64,000 nucleotides of DNA from Paeniglutamicibacter psychrophenolicus (GCF_030812255.1 NZ_JAUSSH010000003.1:124001-188000), one strand, 5' to 3'. Counted from the stretch's first letter, positions 45,696 through 54,318 are shown. Notes: a model not told the origin generated them from the sequence alone. Program-made: numbers and translations.

Positions 45696-45738
45696 ATGGC
45701 GAGGACCCGAATGGATCATCCATTCGGGCCCTCGCCAT
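45696..45738. terminator. Near-perfect 21-base inverted repeat between ppm1 and rbpA
   Basis: The arms 45696-45716 and 45718-45738 match at 20 of 21 positions (inner part CCGAATGG / CCATTCGG). The tip of the stem opens to form the loop. It is placed between convergent genes, so probably a terminator for both. Confidence 0.75.
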
Positions 45739-45760
45739 TGCTGCAAACAGAGGGGTGTTG

Positions 45761-46120
45761 TCAGCCCTTCAATGCTGCCTGGGCTGCACCACGAGTGGCG
45801 CGCAACTTGTCCAGGCGATCCTTCAGGATCGTTTCCAGTTCTTCGACGGACCGGCGCTCGAGGAGCATGTCCCAGTGGGTGCGCACCGGCTTCTCGTTGC
45901 TCTCTTCTTCTTGGGCTTCACCGTTGACCAGCTTGGCAACCTTGCCGGTCTTGGACATCCAGGTTGCCGGGATATCTGCCTCAGCGGCAAAAATCACGAA
46001 CACCTGCTCGCCGTCTTCGCAACGGTATTCAACGCGCTGGCGCGCTGCTGGCTCGACGCCAGCCTCAGTTTCCATGCTCTGTGCGCCAAGGCGCATTCCT
46101 CGCAGGCTGCGATCGCTCAT
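45761..46120 (-). CDS. rbpA: RNA polymerase-binding protein RbpA
   Basis: A 119-residue actinobacterial transcription factor. It binds RNA polymerase and the principal sigma factor and stabilises the open complex. The signature 'RGMRLGAQSMETEAGVEPAARQRVEY' (tail and start of the core domain) and the C-terminal sigma-interaction helix 'RTHWDMLLERRSVEELETIL' are intact. It is monocistronic, upstream of a convergent terminator. RbpA also marks the host as an actinobacterium. Confidence 0.97.
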   Translation of the reverse strand: MSDRSLRGMRLGAQSMETEAGVEPAARQRVEYRCEDGEQVFVIFAAEADIPATWMSKTGKVAKLVNGEAQEEESNEKPVRTHWDMLLERRSVEELETILKDRLDKLRATRGAAQAALKG

Positions 46121-46240
46121 ATTGTCTCCCTACTGCGATTACATACGGGTTCGGCTACCGATTTCAACGTCCCGGTCCAGCATAAAATTCCCGCGGGGCG
46201 CAAGTCTCGAAGTTTCCATTATACGGCCCAAACGCGGCTT

Positions 46241-46276
46241 CGGGCGGGCATCCTCGCTTGTGAGGTCGCCCGCCCG
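46241..46276. terminator. Hairpin between the SPFH gene and rbpA
   Basis: CGGGCGGGC (46241-46249) pairs with GCCCGCCCG (46268-46276), with an inner CCTC/GAGG stem. It lies about 25 bases downstream of the SPFH gene on its strand. No T-run in that direction. Confidence 0.5.
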
Positions 46277-46301
46277 ATATTTTGCCGCCTGAAATAGGCC
46301 G

Positions 46302-47237
46302 TTACATCAGGGTGCTGCTGGTGCCTTCCGGCTTCTGGTCGTCGCCCGGGCCTTCGTTGAAGTTGCCCAGCGCGCCGCCGATCCCCTTCAGGGCCTCGCC
46401 GACCTCGCTGGGAATGATCCACAGCTTGTTGGCGGTGCCTTCGGCGATCTTCGGCAGCATCTGCAGGTACTGGTAGGCCAGCAGCTTCTGGTCCGGCTTG
46501 CCGGCGTGGATCGCGTCGAAGACCTTCTGGATGGCCGCCGACTCGCCGTCGGCACGCAGGATGGCCGCCTTGGCGTCACCCTCCGCCTTCAGGATGGATG
46601 CCTGGCGTTGGCCTTCGGCGGTGAGGATTGCCGACTGCTTGGTGCCTTCGGCGGTGAGGATCGCGGCACGGCGGTCGCGCTCGGCACGCATCTGCTTCTC
46701 CATGGAGTCCTGGATTGACAGCGGTGGATCGATGGCCTTGAGCTCGACACGGGAGACGCGGATGCCCCACTTGCCGGTGGCCTCGTCAAGGACGCCACGC
46801 AGCTGGCCGTTGATCTGGTCGCGGCTGGTCAGTGCCTCTTCGAGGTTCAGCCCGCCGACGACGTTACGAAGCGTGGTGGTCGTCAGCTGCTCCACCGCCT
46901 GGATGTAGTTGGCGATTTCGTAGGTCGCTGCACGCGGCTCGGTGATCTGGAAGTAGACCACGGTGTCGATGGAGACCACCAGGTTGTCCTCCGTAATCAC
47001 CGGCTGCGGCGGAAAGCTCACAACCTGTTCACGAAGGTCCAGCATCGGCAGCAAACGGTCAACAAACGGAATCAAGATCGTCAGCCCGGGAAGCAGCGTG
47101 CGATGGTACTTGCCCAGCCGCTCCACGATCCCGGCCCGCGCCTGCGGCACGATGCGCACGGAGCGCAGCAGCACGATGATCACGAAGATTGCCAGTACTA
47201 CCAGGACGACCGTGAGGCCAAGGCCCGATGTTTGCAT
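46302..47237 (-). CDS. SPFH/band 7 domain protein (QmcA/stomatin-like)
   Basis: A 311-residue membrane protein. One N-terminal helix ('GLTVVLVVLAIFVIIVLL', about 6-24) is followed by the SPFH domain ('VRIVPQARAGIVERLGKYHR', 'DRLLPMLDLREQVV'). The flotillin-like coiled coil has repeated 'ILTAEGxxQSAILTAEGQRQASILKAEGDAKAAIL' units at about 205-245. Such proteins assemble into large membrane rings and organise microdomains. The start at 47237 has an AG-rich ribosome-binding site; a start at 47264 is possible. It pairs with NfeD upstream, the usual partner. Confidence 0.92.
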   Translation of the reverse strand: MQTSGLGLTVVLVVLAIFVIIVLLRSVRIVPQARAGIVERLGKYHRTLLPGLTILIPFVDRLLPMLDLREQVVSFPPQPVITEDNLVVSIDTVVYFQITEPRAATYEIANYIQAVEQLTTTTLRNVVGGLNLEEALTSRDQINGQLRGVLDEATGKWGIRVSRVELKAIDPPLSIQDSMEKQMRAERDRRAAILTAEGTKQSAILTAEGQRQASILKAEGDAKAAILRADGESAAIQKVFDAIHAGKPDQKLLAYQYLQMLPKIAEGTANKLWIIPSEVGEALKGIGGALGNFNEGPGDDQKPEGTSSTLM

Positions 47238-47296
47238 CTCTTCTCTCTTTCGTCGGGGCGCCATGTTCCAGGCGCCGAAAACTTGTCTGGGAGTTG

Positions 47297-47764
47297 CTAG
47301 TCCAGGCCGGGCATTTGGGTGCGCAGCGTGATGTAGGCCGTTGCCCCTTCGATGCGGACCACCGAGCCGTAGGTTCCCGGCTGCAGCGCAACATCGTCGT
47401 CGGTTCGCGCCGACCAGGTTTCCCCGCCGATCTTTGCGCGTCCATTCATCCTGGAGGTGGGCTCCAGGACCAGGGCGTCTTCACCGATGAGCCGATCGAC
47501 ATTGGTGCGCAGCCCTTCGGGGTCCTTGCGCAGGTGCCGCAGTGCGATGGGGCGCACGAGCATGATCATGAGCAGGGACGTAATGCTGAAGACCACCATC
47601 TGCAACCAGAATTCCCCGCCAAGCAGCGCAACGGCCACGCCGCCCAGGGCCCCGACCCCAAGCATGATGAAGTACAGGTCAAGGGAGATCATTTCGATGA
47701 TGGCCAGCAAGAGGAAGAGCGCCAGCCAAACGACCCATGCGTTCGTTATGAGCCAGTCGTACAT
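47297..47764 (-). CDS. NfeD family membrane protein
   Basis: A 155-residue NfeD. Two to three membrane segments in the first ~75 residues ('VVWLALFLLLAIIEMISLDLY', 'MVVFSITSLLMIMLVRP') are followed by a soluble OB-fold domain ('LIGEDALVLEPTSRMNGRAKIGGETWSAR'). NfeD proteins act with SPFH proteins, which matches the gene 60 bases downstream on the same strand, so the two form an operon. Confidence 0.9.
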   Translation of the reverse strand: MYDWLITNAWVVWLALFLLLAIIEMISLDLYFIMLGVGALGGVAVALLGGEFWLQMVVFSITSLLMIMLVRPIALRHLRKDPEGLRTNVDRLIGEDALVLEPTSRMNGRAKIGGETWSARTDDDVALQPGTYGSVVRIEGATAYITLRTQMPGLD

Positions 47765-47873
47765 TGTTGCCCCCTAAGTCAAGATGTGTTGGATACACAC
47801 CAACCTCCATGCCTTCCATTTTGCCCGATGGGCATGCCAAATCGAATCAGCACAAGGGACGATGTTCCCGAGC

Positions 47874-47902
47874 CGGCCCCTCATCACTGCGATGAGAGGC
47901 CG
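47874..47902. terminator. Hairpin downstream of the rRNA methyltransferase gene
   Basis: CGGCCCCTCATC (47874-47885) pairs with GATGAGAGGCCG (47891-47902) with one mismatch and a 5-base loop. It lies just after the minus-strand methyltransferase gene. Confidence 0.5.
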
Positions 47903-47925
47903 CCCGGCGACGGCGTTGTGGGCGC

Positions 47926-48798
47926 TCAGTCGATCTTGCGGAATTCCTGGATGCGGAACGCCGCGGTGACCAGCGTGGCACTTCCGGCATCCGCCAGGCG
48001 GATGCGCAGGGTTTCGGGGTCCAGGTGGTGTCCGGCCGGGCCCATCATGGCCAGCTCGAAGGCGGCCTCCGGATCCAGCACCAGGGGGATCTTGACCTCC
48101 TCGGTGGCACGAAGCTCGAAGCCCCCGCCCATCGAGGCCACGACGCCCGCGGCCTTGTCGGCGGCGATCCCCAGCAGCCCCAGCAGCTCCGCGCCCTCGG
48201 CCAGGTGCCCGGGCAGCGGGGTCACGACCAGGGCGGTTCCGCCCGGGCGCAGCACCCGGGCGAATTCGGCACCGTTGTGCGGGGAGAAGATGTTGAGCAC
48301 GACATCGAAGGATTCGTCCTCCAGCGGCAGTTCGCGCCACAGGTCCCACACCAAGGCCAGTGTGTCGGGGAGCTTCGCCGCGCGGCGCATCGCGTAGCGG
48401 GAGATGTCCAGTGCCACGGCGCTGGCTGCCGAAGTCCCGGGCAGGGCGTCCAGGACCTGGCGGAGGTAGTAGCCGGTCCCGGCACCCGCATCGAGTATCC
48501 GGGGGTGCTCGATTCCCTGCAGGGCATTGCGGACCCGGTGGCCCAGGGCCTCGGCCAGGGACTCGTAGTGCCCGGCGTCCAGGAAGGAGGCCCGGGCGGC
48601 GACCATCGGGGCCCCGTCCTCGGTGAAGTTGGTTCCCTTGCCGGTGAGCAGGTTGAAATAGCCCTGCTTCGCGGCGTCGAAGCCGTGGCCGGCCTCGCAG
48701 CCCAGGCGCGCCGGGCGGCCCGGCTGGTGCTGCAGGGACAGCCCCGACTTGCAGACGGGGCAGCGAAGCCCCGAATCGAGAGGTGTTGGCTGCTGCAC
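47926..48798 (-). CDS. 23S rRNA (guanine-N1)-methyltransferase, RlmA/TlrB-like
   Basis: A 290-residue SAM-dependent enzyme. The N-terminal zinc ribbon 'LRCPVCKSGLSLQ...LGCEAGHGFD' and the following 'AKQGYFNLL' are the RlmA-family signature. The methyltransferase core has 'ILDAGAGTGYYLRQVL' (SAM motif I) and 'FDVVLNIFSPHNGAEFARVLRPGG'. It methylates a guanine of the 23S hairpin 35 region; whether G745 or G748 cannot be told, and in the TlrB branch this affects macrolide response. GTG at 48798 is set by GAAGGA upstream. Confidence 0.88.
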   Translation of the reverse strand: MQQPTPLDSGLRCPVCKSGLSLQHQPGRPARLGCEAGHGFDAAKQGYFNLLTGKGTNFTEDGAPMVAARASFLDAGHYESLAEALGHRVRNALQGIEHPRILDAGAGTGYYLRQVLDALPGTSAASAVALDISRYAMRRAAKLPDTLALVWDLWRELPLEDESFDVVLNIFSPHNGAEFARVLRPGGTALVVTPLPGHLAEGAELLGLLGIAADKAAGVVASMGGGFELRATEEVKIPLVLDPEAAFELAMMGPAGHHLDPETLRIRLADAGSATLVTAAFRIQEFRKID

Positions 48799-48838
48799 GT
48801 GTGTCCTTCGTCTCAGGTGAATTCGATAGGCTAGCGCA

Positions 48839-50878
48839 GTGAAACCAGAGCAACTAGAACTACTGACTACTGTATCGGCGCCCAGCCTGAGCCCCGATGC
48901 AGGCCGTGCCGTGGTGTCCGCCTCCCGCCCCAGCTTCGCCTCCGATTCATACGTGGGCCAGTTGTGGTTGCTGGAGCTCGACGGCTCGGCCCCGCCCCGG
49001 CGCTTGACCCGCGGAGAATCCGACAGCGGCCCCCGGCATTCCCCGGACGGCGTGTGGATCGCCTTCCTGCGCGCCGATGCGAAGGGCGTCGCCCAGTTGG
49101 CGGTGGTCGAGGCGGCCGGCGGCGAGCCGCGGGTGCTGACCGAGCGCACGCTGGGCGTTGGCGGTTTTGCCTGGTCCCCGGACGGCGGCTCGATTGTTTT
49201 TGTCTCCCGCACCCCTGAGCCCGGCCGCTACGGCTCCATCGACGATGTCGGAGCCGGGGCCGAGGCCCCGCGGCACATCACCACCTTGAACTACCGCGGC
49301 GACGGGGTGGGCTTCACCGGGGACAAGGTGCAGGAATTGTTCACGCTGGATGTTCCGGGCCTTGAGCAGGAACCCTTTGTCCGGCCCCGGGGCCGGGCCG
49401 CGCACGGGCTCCACAAGGTGCCAGATGGCCTGCCCGAGACGACGGCGCGCCCATTGGCCGGGCAGGATGTGGCCGATCCCTGCTACAGCCCCGATGGGCG
49501 GTGGATCTACTTTGCCGCTGCGCTGCACGAGGAGCATGACACCGACCTGCGGTCGCAGGTCTACCGGGTGCCGGCGGTCGGGGAAGCGCCGGCGGTGCCC
49601 GAGCTGGTGCTCGGTGCCGCGGACTCACCCTGGGCCTACCGGGCCCCGCGGTTCAGCAACGACGGGGCAACCCTCTTTGCCCTCGGCCAGTTCGTGGGGG
49701 AGTCGGGCACAGATTTCCTGGCCCGGCAGGTCGCCGTCTGTGCCATGGACGCCCGGGCTACGGGCGTGCGCGAGGCCGCGGTGCTGACGGACACCGACGC
49801 CGTCGACTACACCGAGTGCGAGCAACTGGTTCCCCACGGAGACTCCGGGGTCCTAGCACTGGCCCGGGTGCGCGGTACCGGGGAATTGCACCTGGTCACC
49901 GCCGGCGGCAACAGCTCTGTGTTGGGCTCCGGCCCGCAGGTCATCCACGGGGCGGCCTCGAACGGTGCGACCATCGTGGTGTCCTACGTGTCCCAGGACT
50001 CGCCGGGGGAGTGCGCCGCCCTGGAGGGCGGTTCGCTGCGCCAGCTCACCGGGTTCGGGAATGCCCTGCGGCGGCAAACCACGCTCAGCGCCCCGCGCGA
50101 AATCAGCTTCACCGCCCCGGACGGGTACCCGGTCCACGGCTGGATCCACTTGCCACAGGGCCTCGGCCCGCACCCGGTGCTGCTGAACATCCACGGTGGC
50201 CCGTTCTCGCAGTACGGGCCCGCCTACTTTGATGAGGCACAGGTCTATGCGGCGGCCGGGTACGCGGTGCTGCAATGCAACCCGCGTGGCAGCTCGAGCT
50301 ACGGCCGGGCGCACGGGACGGCCATCAGGCACGCGATGGGCACCGTGGACCTGCAGGACATCATGGCCTTCCTTGACGGCGCCTGTGCGAGCGAGCCCGA
50401 CCTGGACGAGGGGCGCGTGGGCGTCCTGGGTGGTTCCTACGGCGGCTACCTGACCGCCTGGACGATTGCCCATGAGCATCGCTTTGCCGCTGCCCTGGTG
50501 GAACGCGGGTTCCTGGATCCGATGTCGTTCGTGGGCACCAGCGACATCGGCTGGTTCTTCGCAGATGCCTACACCGGGTCGGGTCCCGAGCGGGTTGCCG
50601 CCCAGTCGCCGATGGCCAAGATCGGGCAGGTGCGCACCCCGACGTTGGTCATGCACTCCGAGGGCGACTACCGGTGTCCGGTGGAACAGGCCCAGCGGTA
50701 CTACGTGGGTTTGAAGCAGCGCGGGGTGCCTACCGAGTTCGTGCTCTTCCCGGGGGAGAGCCACGGGCTCAGCCGGGGAGGGTCCCCATGGCACCGCCGC
50801 CAGCGCTTTGAGGCAATCCTGCGGTGGTTCAATCGGTATTTGCCGGTTGACGGATCCTCGAACCAAACGGGCCCGTAA
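48839..50878 (+). CDS. S9 family (prolyl oligopeptidase-type) serine peptidase
   Basis: A 679-residue peptidase with an N-terminal beta-propeller (TolB-like repeats such as 'RHSPDGVWIAFLR' and 'AWSPDGGSIVFVS') and a C-terminal alpha/beta hydrolase. The nucleophile Ser 533 lies in GGSYGG; Asp is in 'VMHSEGDYRCPVEQ' and His in 'FPGESHGLSRGG'. It is likely a cytosolic dipeptidyl or acylaminoacyl peptidase, since no signal peptide is seen. TAGGCT six bases before the GTG and no ribosome-binding site suggest a leaderless mRNA. It diverges from the rRNA methyltransferase. Confidence 0.93.
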   Translation: MKPEQLELLTTVSAPSLSPDAGRAVVSASRPSFASDSYVGQLWLLELDGSAPPRRLTRGESDSGPRHSPDGVWIAFLRADAKGVAQLAVVEAAGGEPRVLTERTLGVGGFAWSPDGGSIVFVSRTPEPGRYGSIDDVGAGAEAPRHITTLNYRGDGVGFTGDKVQELFTLDVPGLEQEPFVRPRGRAAHGLHKVPDGLPETTARPLAGQDVADPCYSPDGRWIYFAAALHEEHDTDLRSQVYRVPAVGEAPAVPELVLGAADSPWAYRAPRFSNDGATLFALGQFVGESGTDFLARQVAVCAMDARATGVREAAVLTDTDAVDYTECEQLVPHGDSGVLALARVRGTGELHLVTAGGNSSVLGSGPQVIHGAASNGATIVVSYVSQDSPGECAALEGGSLRQLTGFGNALRRQTTLSAPREISFTAPDGYPVHGWIHLPQGLGPHPVLLNIHGGPFSQYGPAYFDEAQVYAAAGYAVLQCNPRGSSSYGRAHGTAIRHAMGTVDLQDIMAFLDGACASEPDLDEGRVGVLGGSYGGYLTAWTIAHEHRFAAALVERGFLDPMSFVGTSDIGWFFADAYTGSGPERVAAQSPMAKIGQVRTPTLVMHSEGDYRCPVEQAQRYYVGLKQRGVPTEFVLFPGESHGLSRGGSPWHRRQRFEAILRWFNRYLPVDGSSNQTGP

Positions 50879-51065
50879 CCACCCGAAGGTGATCGGCGTC
50901 GGTGGCGGGTACCCGGTGAATGCCGCCCTGCCACCGAGAGTCTTACCGGGCTTGGCGGAAGTCGTTGCTGGCTACGCACGATCCGGCTCCGAGCTTCACC
51001 GGCGCATCGAGCACCCTGCCGGGCTTTGGGAGACCGTTGTGGATCGGTCGCCCCAAGCCCGGGAG

Positions 51066-51743
51066 CTAAAAGCCCAGCGCGTGGCGTGCCTGGTCGATTC
51101 CGGGATTCGCCCAACGCGGATATTCGTGGTTGGCGCACAGCGACCGGGTCAGTGCCTTGTCGATGTAAACGGTGCCATCCAGGTGGTCCGTCTCGTGCTG
51201 GAAGATCCGCGCCTGCCAACCGGAGAAGTTCCTCCGCCGGGGAATTCCGTCGGCGTCAAGAAAACGGGTGGAAATGTCGGCTGGCCGCTCCACCACGCCC
51301 TGGTATCCGTTGAACGACAGGCAGCCCTCGTAGAAGGCGGCCGTGCGGTCGCCGATCGGCTCGTAATGCGGATTGATGATTTCCAGGTAGTCCAGCGGCT
51401 CGCGCTCGCGTGCAGTTGCGATTTCGGGGCTGGTTTCGTAGAGATCCTGAAGCACCGCAATCCGCAAGGGGATGCCCAGCTGCGGTGCGGCCAGGCCGAC
51501 GCCCGGAGCATCGAGCATCACTGCGCGCATGGTCTCCAGGAACTCTCGCAACAGTTCGGGCCCGAGTTGGCCGGCGAGCTCTTTGGCCTGCATCCTCAAC
51601 ACCGGGTGCCCGAGCTGGACGATCGGCGGCATCTCGCCCGAGTCCCTGAGGTCAACGAGGCGGGTGACTTCGCTCCGGATCCATGCGGGGGAGTAGATGG
51701 ATGATTCCTCGTCATGGAGGTCCGCCATTGATTCGTTGCTCAT
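51066..51743 (-). CDS. def: Peptide deformylase
   Basis: A 225-residue metalloenzyme that removes the formyl group from new proteins. The three motifs are GVGLAAPQ at 81-88, EGCLSF at 139-144 (Cys metal ligand) and HETDH at 183-187. The N-terminal ~40 residues are an extension beyond the usual core, as in some actinobacterial deformylases. Its ATG overlaps the zapE stop by four bases, so it is translated from the same mRNA. Confidence 0.95.
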   Translation of the reverse strand: MSNESMADLHDEESSIYSPAWIRSEVTRLVDLRDSGEMPPIVQLGHPVLRMQAKELAGQLGPELLREFLETMRAVMLDAPGVGLAAPQLGIPLRIAVLQDLYETSPEIATAREREPLDYLEIINPHYEPIGDRTAAFYEGCLSFNGYQGVVERPADISTRFLDADGIPRRRNFSGWQARIFQHETDHLDGTVYIDKALTRSLCANHEYPRWANPGIDQARHALGF

Positions 51744-52921
51744 GCGTTGGCACCTTGGGTGATTGGTCGTGTGGCGGTGGTCTGCAAGGCGTTCAGCCGG
51801 CTGGCCAGGCGTGCAGCGTCCAGCTCCGGGAGGTGGCTCAGCGACTCCGAGAAGTCGTCCTGCGCCAGCAGGTCGAGGCGGATGTTGTGGTCGTACAGGA
51901 CGTCGATGGCGTTGGCGAGGCGGCGCAGCCCAAACGGGGTCATGGCGGCAGCACCTGGTACGTCGGAAATAACCCAGTGATTGAATTCCTTGGCCAGTTC
52001 CAGGTAGTCAAGCGTCGAGGTCAACGATTCGCACAGATCGCCAAATTCGAACCAAAGCTGCCCGGGAACAGCCCGGAGTGCACGGATGTCATGGCTGGTG
52101 GGTTTGAGACTAGCCGCCTCGTGTTGCGCCGGTGCACTGAGTCCAATCCGGTGCAGGTCGGCGGCGGCCGGGGCAACCAGGAGGCAGCCGGTGTTGTAGC
52201 CGTGGCGCTGGGCATCGTCGACATCGATGCTGCGGTAGTCCCGGTGGGCATCGAGCTCGTGGACGTCCATGTGCTCGCGGATTTCGGCAATGGTCGGCAA
52301 GATCAGGTGGTGGTAGTACTCGTCGGCCAAAAGTTCCTCGGGCGGATAATTCGAGGTGGTGACCAACAGGATCCGACGGCCCATGATGAATTTGAACATC
52401 CGCGCCAAAAGCATCGCATCGCCGGGGTCGTTGCAGTGGAACTCGTCGAAGCAAAGAACCTCAACGTTGCCCAGGATCGACTCGATGGATTGTTCAATGG
52501 CGCTGGTGCGAGCCACCACCCGGTCCATGCGCCTCCGGTCATTGCCGAGCGCCTCGGGCTCCTCGATCTGGGCCAAGGCTGTCGCCGTTGCCTTGTGCGC
52601 GGTGGCGTGCAATTCCCTGAAGAATTCGTGGAAGTGGAATCGACGTTTGTTTTCTGTTGGAAGGGCGTCGAAGAAGGCACCCAGGATCCAGGTTTTTCCC
52701 CGGCCGGGAGGTCCCCAAAGATAAACATGGTCACCGGAGGGGGAGCCTTGCTGCCGGGACAGGTGACGCTCCGCGTTTCGTGCCAGCAATCCGATCGTGC
52801 CGAGTTGCTGGGGATCTAGGTCCAAGCCCTCGGCCACGGCACGATCGAGAACGACGTCCTGGATTCCTCGAGTGGCGCCGGTATGTGCACCTGCATGGAC
52901 GTCTGAATATTGATCTGGCAT
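51740..52921 (-). CDS. zapE: ZapE/AFG1-like ATPase
   Basis: A 393-residue AAA-type ATPase of the AFG1/LACE1/ZapE family, linked to division-ring stability in Escherichia coli and to protein quality control in mitochondria. Walker A GPPGRGKT is at 70-77 and Walker B VLCFDEF at about 155-161, followed by 'RILLVTTSNYPPEELL'. ATG at 52921 is chosen; the frame extends to 52963. It leads an operon with the overlapping deformylase gene, a link of unclear meaning. Confidence 0.9.
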   Translation of the reverse strand: MPDQYSDVHAGAHTGATRGIQDVVLDRAVAEGLDLDPQQLGTIGLLARNAERHLSRQQGSPSGDHVYLWGPPGRGKTWILGAFFDALPTENKRRFHFHEFFRELHATAHKATATALAQIEEPEALGNDRRRMDRVVARTSAIEQSIESILGNVEVLCFDEFHCNDPGDAMLLARMFKFIMGRRILLVTTSNYPPEELLADEYYHHLILPTIAEIREHMDVHELDAHRDYRSIDVDDAQRHGYNTGCLLVAPAAADLHRIGLSAPAQHEAASLKPTSHDIRALRAVPGQLWFEFGDLCESLTSTLDYLELAKEFNHWVISDVPGAAAMTPFGLRRLANAIDVLYDHNIRLDLLAQDDFSESLSHLPELDAARLASRLNALQTTATRPITQGANA

Positions 52922-53335
52922 ACCATCGAGTTTCCCTGAATAACTATGCAAGCGCCAAAACAAGCCGAAAAGTAGTTATGTCAACCAATAGTTATCCTTC
53001 CCAACGACGCGGAGGAGCGGCAGGAACACGTAGATTTCGCAGAGATACTTCGGGATTTTCCACTTTCGGCCAGCTTCGGGTGCCGGCGTGCACCGAAATC
53101 CGTGGGTGCGCCCGATGCGGGACCGCGGGCGGTTGCCGGCGAGCCGCGAGCCGGAATCGCGAAAAACGGAAATTTCGGGGGAGTCGGACGCAGTCGAGGC
53201 GGGCGGCTAGATGTGCTGGAATGTGCGAATTTAACCACTTTCAGAACAAGGGAAGTTCCGCCGATAATCTACATTATGTCAAGTAATCTTTCGGGGGCAC
53301 TCCCCAGGACACTGGGGTCCATACACCTGCTGTCC
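52922..53335. other. Gap between zapE and the transposon end; no gene
   Basis: No frame here combines a start signal with coding-like codon use. A CCCCAG/CTGGGG hairpin lies at about 53303-53318, and the 53230-53290 part is notably AT-richer than its surroundings. The last bases (53331-53335, TGTCC) would be the host side of the transposon insertion. Confidence 0.5.
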
Positions 53336-53441
53336 TGTCTCGTTACAGGTGAGGCAATCTCACTACACCCGAAGCATTAGGTGATTCCGTCTCACTACAC
53401 CCGAAGCATCTACTGGTTTTGTCTCACTACACCCGAAGCAT
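53336..53441 (+). repeat. Probable Tn7-like transposon end with four transposase-binding repeats
   Basis: TCTCACTACACCCGAAGCAT is present three times without change, at 53358-53377, 53390-53409 and 53422-53441, at an exact 32-base period. A fourth, diverged copy occupies 53336-53357 and begins TGTCTCGTTACAGGTGAGGC (13-14 matches over the shared 20). Tn7-type ends begin with TGT and carry several ~22-bp TnsB sites, with the tnsA promoter next to the right end. That matches this position, 28 bases before a tnsA-like gene. The last copy also forms ACACCCGAA/TTCGGGTGT with following bases. No second end was found in the window. Confidence 0.7.
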
Positions 53442-53469
53442 TCGGGTGTTCACGGCTTACACTGGTGCC

Positions 53470-53949
53470 ATGGGACGCGCGCTGTTGGCGTCCGACGTTG
53501 AAGCCGGGCCCAAGTATCCTGTCGGCTCCCTGATCTTCAGGGAGCAATTCTCCTCCGCCACAACCTACGATCTTCTTGCACGTTGCTGGGCAACCGACTT
53601 CGAGAACTCGCAGCCTGTTTGCCGCGTCGCCATTTACAAGGGCTAGCGGAAATTCTCCGGCCTCTGGTGGTGCGCCTTCACCGGGCGGCATGTCAGCTTC
53701 GAGTCCTGGCTGGAACGCGACCACCTGATACTTCCAGATTTTGATCCCACCGTCACGGGGGTTGCTTCCCAGCCGTTCAGGATCAAGCTTCCGGAGCCAC
53801 TCCCCCAGACCTGGCACGTTCCCGACTGCTTTGTTCGCCGGGCCGATGGCACCGGTGTCGTGATCGATGTCCGACCAGACGCCAAGGTCGAAGCCCAAGA
53901 CCAGCTCGTTTTTGATGCCACTGCAAACATTCCGCCCAAACCCAGGTGA
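53470..53949 (+). pseudogene. tnsA: Broken tnsA-like transposase endonuclease gene (in-frame TAG)
   Basis: One reading frame covers 160 codons but is interrupted by TAG at 53644-53646. On both sides it matches actinobacterial TnsA-like endonuclease subunits: 'SGLWWCAFTGRHVSFESWLERD' (catalytic Glu), 'DFDPTVTGVASQPFRI', 'TWHVPDCFVRRADGTGVVIDVRPD' (catalytic Asp). Relatives have Gln (CAG) where the stop stands, so one C-to-T change explains it. The C-terminal part expected after 'FDATA' is lost. TACACT lies six bases before the ATG. No tnsB, tnsC or tniQ is seen, so the element is a relic. Confidence 0.78.
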
Positions 53950-54059
53950 AGCGATCCCCGACGAATGGCTTTGACGAGCATCAATTAGTGTTCCACAAAA
54001 GGCTCGCGAGATTCTGTCGATCGAAGCAACACCTATTCCAAGGTGATTCCAACAACGCA

Positions 54060-54260
54060 GGTCAACGCTCGATTTTCCCGTTTGTGGACCCCCTTACGGG
54101 ACTGAGGCACCCTAGCCGGGGTGCGTGGCGTTCGTCGCGTGCAAATGATCCCGGCCACGACACGACGGTAATCACCGAACGGATGAGAACGCCGCTCCTC
54201 ATTCGACGGCCACAACGGGGTGACAACCCCCAGTGCACATCACTCAAACTACGAGAACCC
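54060..54260 (-). pseudogene. IS5-family transposase relic, copy A
   Basis: On the reverse strand 'SLSDVHWGL' is followed, after a frame change, by 'PLWPSNEERRSHPFGDYRRVVAGII'. This is the N-terminus of IS5-type transposases (LTDAQW.l...PLLPSN.GRRGHPF.DnRrVVeGIIYR). The rest of the gene and the IS ends are not recognisable. At the nucleotide level it resembles copy B at 55190-55450 and has the same orientation. The sequence from 53950 to 54059 holds nothing I can assign. Confidence 0.6.
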
Positions 54261-54318
54261 GGAACGGAAGTCGCACGCCCAGAGTCGCGCGTCAAACAAG
54301 GCAGACATGGGAGGCGCG

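Noticed and set aside
53358-53441. CRISPR array
   Set aside because: The repeat is regular, but the intervals between copies are only 12 bases, there are three or four copies, no cas genes are near, and a tnsA relic follows. A transposon end fits better.
53410-53898. Minus-strand 162-codon frame over the tnsA relic
   Set aside because: The plus strand carries conserved TnsA motifs on both sides of the stop; the minus frame has no recognisable product.
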